Positions 1 to 5,986 of a DNA stretch of 13,075 bases are shown in pieces. How positions within the stretch are numbered: the stretch's first letter is position 1; each line of letters opens with the position of its first letter. The position numbers were made by a program, and so were the translations under genes. The notes below the pieces were generated by a model, which saw nothing but the letters and a program-made list of their open reading frames with translations, did no database searches and was not told the origin of the DNA. The DNA comes from Bacteroidales bacterium (GTDB lineage Bacteria; Bacteroidota; Bacteroidia; Bacteroidales; WCHB1-69): assembly GCA_012519525.1 (NCBI GenBank), contig JAAYQB010000127.1, positions 1 through 13,075 of the forward strand, in the 5' to 3' direction.

Positions 1-33
1 AAGGATGATGAACAAATGGAAATCATCTTTTTT
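1..33 (+). terminator. Possible rho-independent terminator of a gene left of the window
   Basis: GATGAT (4-9) pairs with ATCATC (22-27), and the pairing can extend to about 9 bp through positions 1-3 and 28-30, with a 12-nt loop. A run of six T follows (28-33). This suits a plus-strand intrinsic terminator for a gene ending just outside the window. The left arm touches the window edge, so the full stem cannot be seen, and in AT-rich DNA this could be chance. Confidence 0.4.
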
Positions 34-149
34 GCTCTTTTTTCAAAAATTATTTCTATCAATTTTCAACCTTATTTTCATACAAAGACAAAATAAATTG
101 GCTTTTTAAGGGTCGACTATTTAATAAATTACATTAATATTTGATTTTG

Positions 150-179
150 CAAAGATACAGTTTTTTTATAATCAACAAA
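150..179 (-). promoter_or_regulatory. Possible Bacteroidota-type promoter reading left
   Basis: On the minus strand TATCTTTG (157 to 150) matches the Bacteroidota -7 consensus TAnnTTTG. A TTTG (179 to 176) lies 18 nt upstream as a -33 element. It would drive a leftward gene whose start is outside the window. That sits awkwardly with the putative plus-strand terminator at 1-33, unless the two are arranged convergently, so one of the two may be chance. Confidence 0.35.
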
Positions 180-374
180 TAAAAAAAACAATACATTTTT
201 CCAAAAATTAACGTTCGTTTAAACAAAGTATTATAAATAAAACACTTACAAATATGGGTAGTTGAAAAAAAAATACTATTTTTGATTTTGCCAACTTAAT
301 TAACTACATCCCAAACTTTTAACTATTCAGCAAAAAAAATAAATTTAGTTTAATAAAGCAGTTCTACAAAATAG

Positions 375-1535
375 CTATTGCTTATAAAAGTTGCCGACTT
401 TCGTAAATACTGTTTCAAAATCATCGTCAACTTGTTTGGATACTCCATAAGGTGAAGGAAAAGGATTTTCGTGAGTATATTTTCTATCAAAATCCAATTC
501 ATCGACTTGAATATCAATATCACGATACGCTCCTTTAAGCGTATTTATCACTTCAAAAGAAGGGACAACCTTATCTTTTTGAAGCGTTATGGCATAAATA
601 TCATTTGCATGCTTTTTCAACATTTCTTCTCTAAACAATCTACCTTTTTGATAATCAAGCATTGAGTAAAAAATCTTTCCTTCTAAATGATCTTCTAACA
701 TATAGTGCTTTAATAAATTATCTTTTTGCAAAAACGCATCCAAATGCTCCACTAAAAACGAATACAATGCAACGCTTGCTTCACTGTCAAGGATATATTT
801 TGAAACCGACGATAATCGGTTAAATGTTGCACCACTACAAAATAAACAGACCTTTGTTTTTGGAAAATAATTTTTATAATCGGTCAATTTCAAAATGAGG
901 GCAAGAAAACCTCCTATTGAATAGGCAAATATATCAAATTCAAAATCTTTATGGATATAAGGATGTCTCCCCTCTTTACAATCTTCAATAAACTGAATCA
1001 CATCATAATAAGTCTGCAAACCGGACCATATAAAACGTTGCGGCATAGAGTGCAAACGCATACTTATAGCGACATTGGATAAGGTAGAGTCTACAATATT
1101 AGGATATCTTTTTTTTCTGCTTTCACTTAGTTTATACATCTCTCTCGCATTGCTCCATGTTTTTGGTGCTCGCTGCATGTGAAAAGCTATGGGGAATAAA
1201 ACGACACTACTTCCCGTTCGTTCACAAATTGTTTTTGCCCAAGGAATGTATTTGTCCCAATTTTTCTCATTGAATCCATGGAAAAGAAATGTGATTTTTT
1301 TCGTGTTTTCCGTTTTTTCGGGTACTATTATCTGATAGTTAAACGATTTATTTTCTTCAACATCAATATCTTTCACACACATACTGTCTTCGCAGGTACC
1401 AATATCGGTGTGAAAAAGATAATTGCTTCTTAAATCTATGCCGTGTTTTACACAATAATAGTCGGAAACACCTGTCAATATCTTATAGGATAAAGATTTA
1501 AATGGGTATTCTTTTAATTCGGTTTTATTACTCAT
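375..1535 (-). CDS. Alpha/beta-hydrolase-like protein (resembles DUF6051 family)
   Basis: A 386-residue protein that reads as an alpha/beta hydrolase. After a long N-terminal extension there is a strand plus an HGF oxyanion-type turn (FLFHGF, about 83-88). Next comes a nucleophile elbow AYSIGG with Ser206, then a candidate acid Asp321 in LQKDKVVP and a candidate base His355 in YTHENPF near the C-terminus. That order and spacing fit a Ser-Asp-His triad. The elbow has Ala where the classic G-x-S-x-G has its first Gly. No signal peptide or membrane segment is visible, so it is probably cytoplasmic. I recall similar proteins under the uncharacterised family DUF6051, but this cannot be confirmed here. 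Substrate is unknown. It lies 42 bp downstream of the SIMPL gene on the same strand and may be co-transcribed with it; no clean TAnnTTTG element was found in that gap. The start is the first ATG of the frame, giving MSNKTE. Confidence 0.75.
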   Translation of the reverse strand: MSNKTELKEYPFKSLSYKILTGVSDYYCVKHGIDLRSNYLFHTDIGTCEDSMCVKDIDVEENKSFNYQIIVPEKTENTKKITFLFHGFNEKNWDKYIPWAKTICERTGSSVVLFPIAFHMQRAPKTWSNAREMYKLSESRKKRYPNIVDSTLSNVAISMRLHSMPQRFIWSGLQTYYDVIQFIEDCKEGRHPYIHKDFEFDIFAYSIGGFLALILKLTDYKNYFPKTKVCLFCSGATFNRLSSVSKYILDSEASVALYSFLVEHLDAFLQKDNLLKHYMLEDHLEGKIFYSMLDYQKGRLFREEMLKKHANDIYAITLQKDKVVPSFEVINTLKGAYRDIDIQVDELDFDRKYTHENPFPSPYGVSKQVDDDFETVFTKVGNFYKQ

Positions 1536-1577
1536 ATACTTTTACAAAAACTTATCTTTATTATATATATACTTCTA

Positions 1578-2300
1578 TTATTTAATTGAAAACTTCACAT
1601 AAATACTTGAAGTAAGTTTAATTTTTTGAAATTGAATTTCAGTTTCTTTGTTGTCATAGACTTTTTTCAAACTTGATACTACATTTCTTGATGCCATAAC
1701 TTGAATCTCCGAACCGAAAATTGTCTGCGGATTTTCTGTTATTATCAGGGGTTTCCCTGTCTGCTCGCCAATTGCGGTCAACAAATAGTCTGCTTTGTCC
1801 TTTGCAGCTTTTATAGCCAAAATTCTAACTTCTTTTCTTAAACTGTCAATTTTCGAGTGATTTACTTTGGAAATAAATGCATCGGTAATTTCTAATTTTT
1901 CAAGTTCTTGAAACATTCGTCCAAGTTCGATAGCATTCTTTACTTTTAAAGTATACTCTTTTTTTGTTAACACATCTTTCTTTTTCCATCGTACTGTTAC
2001 ATAGTCAGCATTTACGTCCGACAAATAAAGGTTGCTCAAATCAATATCCAGCGACTTTACAGCATTTTTCAATTTTTCTTCTTGTTCTTCAATGCTTATT
2101 TTTACTTTGTCCACATACTTTTCAACTATAACGATGCGAATAAAGATTTCGTCGGGAATAACTTCTTTTTCAGCCATTCCTATTACTTCAATATAGGGAA
2201 GTTCTTCTATTTTTGTTGTATTAATTTGTCCGAAACTCAATAAGGTCGTTGAAAAAAACGCCATTATTACAATCTGTTTTATTTTATTTATCTTCTTCAT
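1578..2300 (-). CDS. SIMPL domain-containing (DUF541) exported protein
   Basis: A 240-residue protein with a Sec signal peptide: a lysine-rich start (MKKINKIKQ), a hydrophobic core, and probable cleavage after SFGQ near residue 25. The mature part opens with the pattern typical of SIMPL/DUF541 proteins: a 'YIEVIGMAEKEVIPDEIFI' strand pair, a charged helix, a strand ending in 'YTLKVKN', and a late helix 'AIKAAKDKADYLLTAIGE'. In this family the A-x-x-A-x-x-K-A-x-x-L helix and the initial G-x-(G/A)-x-x-x-x-x-P-D segment are the most recognisable parts. SIMPL proteins are periplasmic or outer-membrane-associated and form oligomers; their molecular role is poorly defined. The gene has its own promoter (2336-2366), so it is likely a separate unit from the dxr-rseP-lptB operon upstream. 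Family assignment is fairly secure; function is not known. Confidence 0.8.
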   Translation of the reverse strand: MKKINKIKQIVIMAFFSTTLLSFGQINTTKIEELPYIEVIGMAEKEVIPDEIFIRIVIVEKYVDKVKISIEEQEEKLKNAVKSLDIDLSNLYLSDVNADYVTVRWKKKDVLTKKEYTLKVKNAIELGRMFQELEKLEITDAFISKVNHSKIDSLRKEVRILAIKAAKDKADYLLTAIGEQTGKPLIITENPQTIFGSEIQVMASRNVVSSLKKVYDNKETEIQFQKIKLTSSIYVKFSIK

Positions 2301-2335
2301 TTTTTATAGATTATTAAATGTACGTAACTATTATG

Positions 2336-2366
2336 CAAAAATAATATTTTTCATTTTTATATTCAA
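2336..2366 (-). promoter_or_regulatory. Promoter of the SIMPL gene (-33 TTG / -7 TATTTTTG)
   Basis: On the minus strand TTG (2366 to 2364) is followed after 20 nt by TATTTTTG (2343 to 2336), matching the Bacteroidota -33/-7 pattern with TAnnTTTG. The -7 box ends 35 nt before the ATG at 2300. The -33 element begins just 2 nt beyond the lptB stop codon, so the SIMPL gene appears to start its own transcript. Confidence 0.6.
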
Positions 2367-2368
2367 CA

Positions 2369-3103
2369 TTATCGTAACTCGAAATTTGTTCCGAGATACA
2401 CTCTGCGTACTGCTTCGTCATTGGCAAGTTCTTCGGGCGTTCCTTCTCTAAACACTTTTCCTTCTAACAACAAATAGGCTTGATTAGTAATGGCAAGCGT
2501 TTCGTGAACGTTGTGATCGGTAATCAGAATCCCTATGTTTTTATCTTTTAACTTATAGACTATCTGTTGAATATCTTCAACTGCAATGGGGTCAACACCA
2601 GCAAAAGGTTCGTCTAAGAGTATAAATTTCGGATTACTTGCCAAAGAGCGGGCAATTTCCGTTCTTCGACGCTCACCTCCCGACAATTGTATCCCTTTGC
2701 TTTTTCTTATTCGCTGCAACCCAAACTCTTCCAATAAACTTTCTAATTTTTCTTTTTGTTCATTACGCGATAATTTGGTAAATTGCAAGACTGCTTTTAA
2801 ATTGTCTTCAACGGATAATTGACGGAAAACAGATGCCTCTTGTGCCAAATAACCTATACCGATACGTGCCCGTTTATACATTGGCAAATGAGTAATTTCC
2901 TTATCATTAATAAATATTTTTCCCGCCAATGGCTTAATGAGTCCTACTATCATATAAAAAGAAGTCGTTTTTCCGGCTCCGTTAGGACCCAATAGACCCA
3001 CTATCTCACCCTGTTTTACTTGTATACTTACATCGTTAACAACCGTGCGATTATGGTATTTTTTAAAAAGACCTTCGGTACGTAAAATATCTGCGTTTTC
3101 CAT
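2369..3103 (-). CDS. lptB: LPS export ABC transporter ATP-binding protein LptB
   Basis: A 244-residue ABC ATPase of the LptB type. It powers the LptB2FGC complex that extracts lipopolysaccharide from the inner membrane and pushes it along the LptA bridge to the outer membrane. All nucleotide-binding motifs are visible: Walker A GPNGAGKTT (39-47), Q-loop GYLAQE, signature LSGGERRR, Walker B FILLDEPFAGVDP, and H-loop ITDHNVHE. The GLLGPNGAGKTTSFYMIVGL context and 'DEPFAGVDPIAVEDIQ' are characteristic of LptB rather than of generic ABC proteins. The frame extends 13 codons upstream of the chosen start. The ATG at 3103 (MENADILRTEG) was preferred because it begins where the family normally begins and lies 1 nt after the rseP stop; the extension would overlap rseP. 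It is the third gene of the dxr-rseP-lptB unit, presumably by translational coupling. Confidence 0.93.
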   Translation of the reverse strand: MENADILRTEGLFKKYHNRTVVNDVSIQVKQGEIVGLLGPNGAGKTTSFYMIVGLIKPLAGKIFINDKEITHLPMYKRARIGIGYLAQEASVFRQLSVEDNLKAVLQFTKLSRNEQKEKLESLLEEFGLQRIRKSKGIQLSGGERRRTEIARSLASNPKFILLDEPFAGVDPIAVEDIQQIVYKLKDKNIGILITDHNVHETLAITNQAYLLLEGKVFREGTPEELANDEAVRRVYLGTNFELR

Positions 3104-3104
3104 T

Positions 3105-4574
3105 TTATTTAAACAATTTAAAAATATCGTTACCAAAAACAAATATCATTAATGCTATTAATATTACCCAACCGACAGTGAGTGCATATTCCATAAATTT
3201 ATCAGGCAGTTTTCTTCCGATAATCATTTCTATTAAAGTAAACAACACAAAACCGCCATCTAAACCGGGTATAGGTAAAATATTCATAAAAGCCAAAATA
3301 AGAGAAAGCAGACCTGTAATATACCAAAATTTAGCCCATATCCATTTTCCGCCGTAAATTTGTGCTATGCCAATAGGTCCGGAAACCGATTCGCTCGCAT
3401 TTTCTTTACCGGAAACTATCTTTTTCAATCCTTTAACATTCAATTTCAGCATTAACATGGCATCTTTCCATCCATAAACAAATGCTTGAAAAAAACTGTA
3501 ATTCTGTAATTCATAAGGGGCTGCATTAATTCCTATTCCTATTTTTCCCGTAGAATCCAACACCAAAGATTTTGTTAATGTATCGCCTTCTCTTAGAATG
3601 GTCAAATCTATTTCTTGATTGGCAAATTTGCCGATGTTTTCTTCAAAACTTCCCCAAACTCTCACATCAACAGAATCGTTGATAGCTAAAATAATATCTC
3701 CCTTTTCTATCCCTATTTTTTCAGCTGTAAATCCTTTTAATACGGTATCAACGGAAAAAGCAAAATTGGAAGGACTAATAAAGTTTTTGCCTGTTTTCAG
3801 CAAATGATAGCTTTCTTCGCCAAGCACCACATCTAGTGTCTCACGATTACGTTCGACCGTAACAATAGAGCCGAAAAACATTTCGGGACTAACCGCATCT
3901 TGAAAACGCTCTACCGCTTCGCCTTGTACGCCGATGATTTTATCACCGCTCATAAAACCTATTTCTCTTGCCATTTCATGAGCGTAAATTCCGTCTTTTA
4001 CAGCCTCATTGGGAAGATATTTTTTTTCGTAAACACCCAAAATCATAGCAAACAGCAACACGCCTACAATAAGATTGATAACAACGCCTCCTAAGACTAC
4101 TATCAAACGTTGCCATGCCGGTTTTGAACGAAACTCCCATGATTGCGGTTCCGATTGCAAATTTTCAATGCTTTGTGTTTCATCTATCATGCCTGCTATC
4201 TGGCAATAGCCACCCAACGGCAACCACCCCAAGCCATACTCGGTATTATCGGGATGTTTTCTCCAATCCGTATCATCTAATTTCGAGATGTCGATGTTTT
4301 TATATTTCTTATTTCCTTTTTCGTCTAAAATGGGATTGCCGTTTTCGTCAACTACTAATTCCGTATCAGGCAAGTTTTTAGAGAAAAATTTATAGTGTAA
4401 TTTCCCATTTATTTTTTTCAACTTTACCAACGAAAACTTCGGATTAAAGAAAATATAAAATTTATTGACGCGTATGCCAAATATACGTGCGGCAATAAAA
4501 TGTCCAAACTCGTGAATAAGTACTAAAAAAGATAAGCCCAGTATTAATTGGGCTGCCATAATCAATCCTGTCAT
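3105..4574 (-). CDS. rseP: RIP zinc metalloprotease RseP (site-2 protease)
   Basis: A 489-residue inner-membrane intramembrane protease of the S2P/M50B family; homologues cleave anti-sigma factors and leftover signal peptides within the membrane. The first membrane segment carries the zinc motif HEFGH (21-25). The third zinc ligand is expected from the NILPIPGLDGG motif (LDG at 438-440) in a late membrane segment, and a final membrane segment ends the protein. Between them are a membrane segment near 'LIVVLGGVVINLIVGVLLFAM' and two PDZ-like regions, a weak one around 'FMSGDKIIGVQGE' and a clearer one around 'IGIEKGDIILAINDS'. A charged insert of roughly 60 residues precedes GLGWLPLGGY, as I recall for Bacteroidota RseP, and makes the protein longer than the ~450 residues of E. 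coli RseP. The start overlaps the dxr stop by 4 nt (ATGA), indicating coupling. A second ATG (codon 6) is possible, but the first makes the overlap. Confidence 0.93.
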   Translation of the reverse strand: MTGLIMAAQLILGLSFLVLIHEFGHFIAARIFGIRVNKFYIFFNPKFSLVKLKKINGKLHYKFFSKNLPDTELVVDENGNPILDEKGNKKYKNIDISKLDDTDWRKHPDNTEYGLGWLPLGGYCQIAGMIDETQSIENLQSEPQSWEFRSKPAWQRLIVVLGGVVINLIVGVLLFAMILGVYEKKYLPNEAVKDGIYAHEMAREIGFMSGDKIIGVQGEAVERFQDAVSPEMFFGSIVTVERNRETLDVVLGEESYHLLKTGKNFISPSNFAFSVDTVLKGFTAEKIGIEKGDIILAINDSVDVRVWGSFEENIGKFANQEIDLTILREGDTLTKSLVLDSTGKIGIGINAAPYELQNYSFFQAFVYGWKDAMLMLKLNVKGLKKIVSGKENASESVSGPIGIAQIYGGKWIWAKFWYITGLLSLILAFMNILPIPGLDGGFVLFTLIEMIIGRKLPDKFMEYALTVGWVILIALMIFVFGNDIFKLFK

Positions 4575-5728
4575 AAATTATTTTTTATTTGAGAAGCAAT
4601 TTGTCGTGCTTCGTTATTTATTGCTATATAATCTTCCATTGTCGGTTGTGCAATAGTTGTCGTTTTTGCTAAAGTTTCTTCTATCACGATAGGAATTTGT
4701 AAAAATTGTATTTCTTCGGATAGAAAAGCCTCCACAGCTATTTCGTTGGCAGCATTCATAGCACAAGGAAATACCCCACCCTTTTCAGTAGCCTGATAAG
4801 CAAGGTCTAAACATCTAAACAGTTTTTTATCGGGTTCGCTGAAACTTAAACTCGGATAGTCGGTAAAGTCGAAGCGTTTCAATTCGTTATCCAAACGATG
4901 CGGAAACGAAAGTGCATAAATAATAGGTAAACGCATATCGGGCAATCCCAACTGTGCCTTGATAGAAGAATCGGAAAATTGCACCATCGAATGTATAATG
5001 CTCTGCGGATGAATTACAACTTCAATCTGTTTAGGCGATATATTAAACAGCCACTTGGCTTCTATCACTTCTAAACCCTTGTTCATCAGCGTAGAGGAAT
5101 CTATCGTTACTTTATTTCCCATTTTCCAATTGGGATGTTGCAAAGCCTGTTGAGTTGTAATTTGTTGCAATTCTTTTTCGTTCATTCCAAAAAACGGACC
5201 GCCGGAAGCCGTTAGAATGATTTTTTCAACTTTATTGCCGTACTCCCCTATCAGACACTGAAAAATAGCCGAATGCTCCGAATCAACGGGAATAATCGGA
5301 ACGTGATTTTCCATTGCCGATTGAGTAATAATCTCACCTGCCACCACCAATGTCTCTTTATTGGCTAAAGCGATGGGTTTTTTATGCAAAACAGCATTGT
5401 AAGTAGGAAGCAAGCCGGCATATCCGACTAAAGCAACCAACACCATATCAATACTATCCATTTCTACAATTTGCTCAAGCGAACGAGAGCCTGTAAAAAC
5501 TTTGATGTCATGAGGCAACAAAGCATCGTTGACCTGTTGATAGTATTTTTCGTTTTCAATAACCACAGCATTAGGTTGAAAAGCAATAGCTTGCTTTATT
5601 AACAAATCCGCATTATTCTGAGCGGTAAGCACTTCTACTTCAAAAAATGAAGCATGTGCAGCAATTTGCTCTAAAGCTTGCCTGCCTATACTGCCTGTCG
5701 AACCTAAAATGGCTATTCTCTTTTTCAT
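4571..5728 (-). CDS. dxr: 1-deoxy-D-xylulose 5-phosphate reductoisomerase
   Basis: A 385-residue cytoplasmic enzyme of the MEP isoprenoid pathway. It rearranges and reduces 1-deoxy-D-xylulose 5-phosphate to 2-C-methyl-D-erythritol 4-phosphate with NADPH and a divalent metal. Visible signatures: the NADPH-binding GSTGSIG (9-15), ALANKETLV (120-128), metal-binding PVDSEHSAIFQ with Asp149 and Glu151, TASGGPF (173-179), and the HPNWKMGNKVTIDSSTLMNKGLE block ending near residue 220, where a further metal-ligand Glu is expected. PDMRLPI follows. Length is normal for the family (about 380-400). The start MKKRIAILGSTG puts the dinucleotide-binding strand at the very N-terminus, as expected. It is the first gene of the unit with rseP and lptB, with a -7 element 17 nt upstream. 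Confidence 0.96.
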   Translation of the reverse strand: MKKRIAILGSTGSIGRQALEQIAAHASFFEVEVLTAQNNADLLIKQAIAFQPNAVVIENEKYYQQVNDALLPHDIKVFTGSRSLEQIVEMDSIDMVLVALVGYAGLLPTYNAVLHKKPIALANKETLVVAGEIITQSAMENHVPIIPVDSEHSAIFQCLIGEYGNKVEKIILTASGGPFFGMNEKELQQITTQQALQHPNWKMGNKVTIDSSTLMNKGLEVIEAKWLFNISPKQIEVVIHPQSIIHSMVQFSDSSIKAQLGLPDMRLPIIYALSFPHRLDNELKRFDFTDYPSLSFSEPDKKLFRCLDLAYQATEKGGVFPCAMNAANEIAVEAFLSEEIQFLQIPIVIEETLAKTTTIAQPTMEDYIAINNEARQIASQIKNNL

Positions 5729-5744
5729 ATATTAAAAATCAGTG

Positions 5745-5752
5745 CAAAAGTA
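5745..5752 (-). promoter_or_regulatory. -7 promoter element for dxr-rseP-lptB
   Basis: Minus-strand TACTTTTG (5752 to 5745) fits TAnnTTTG exactly and ends 16 nt before the dxr ATG, implying a very short leader. TTTG candidates for the -33 box lie 15 and 23 nt upstream, both outside the usual ~19-20 nt spacing, so only the -7 part is convincing. Confidence 0.45.
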
Positions 5753-5921
5753 CGAAATTCTAAAACGCAAATAAACAAAATTTAGTATTTTATCGAAAAC
5801 TACTATTTCGAATAATTTAATAAAAAATCAACAAAGATAACTTTTATATTGTATATCAACTTTTTATACAATTTAATTTGAATTTAAAGCTTGTTTATGA
5901 AAAAGCAAGTCTATTTTTTTA

Positions 5922-5929
5922 TACCTTTG
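5922..5929 (+). promoter_or_regulatory. -7 promoter element for the metalloprotease gene
   Basis: TACCTTTG fits TAnnTTTG and lies 57 nt before the ATG at 5987, giving a leader of about 50 nt. No TTG/TTTG is correctly spaced upstream (the nearest TTG, 5891-5893, is 28 nt away), so the promoter may be weak or need an activator. Together with the dxr element it makes this 258-bp gap divergently transcribed. Confidence 0.4.
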
Positions 5930-5986
5930 CAGATTATTTTTTCATTAACACATTATAGATAATAAAATTTATTTAAAAACAAAAAA

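Larger units (their letters stand above)
1..374. other. Gene-free AT-rich intergenic region
   Basis: No convincing coding sequence is present. The stretch holds the possible terminator at the left edge, a possible minus-strand promoter (150-179), and an 11-nt direct repeat TTTGATTTTGC at 140-150 and 281-291. A 34-codon frame starting at position 5 is open but has nothing to support it. The right part lies downstream of the minus-strand hydrolase-like gene, where no clear terminator hairpin was found. Confidence 0.6.

Noticed and set aside
5..109. 34-codon plus-strand frame starting MMNKWKS at the left edge
   Set aside because: It is short, overlaps the putative terminator, and has no promoter or family resemblance.
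277..284. TATTTTTG as a plus-strand -7 promoter element
   Set aside because: There is no correctly spaced -33 box, and it would read straight into the 3' end of an oppositely oriented gene; such words are frequent in AT-rich DNA.
3104..3142. Upstream start of lptB adding 13 residues
   Set aside because: It would overlap the 3' end of rseP and add a sequence not expected in LptB; the ATG at 3103 fits the family start.
3619..4381. Plus-strand frames of 62-88 codons opposite rseP
   Set aside because: They are antisense to a well-supported membrane protease and have no promoter or recognisable protein sequence.
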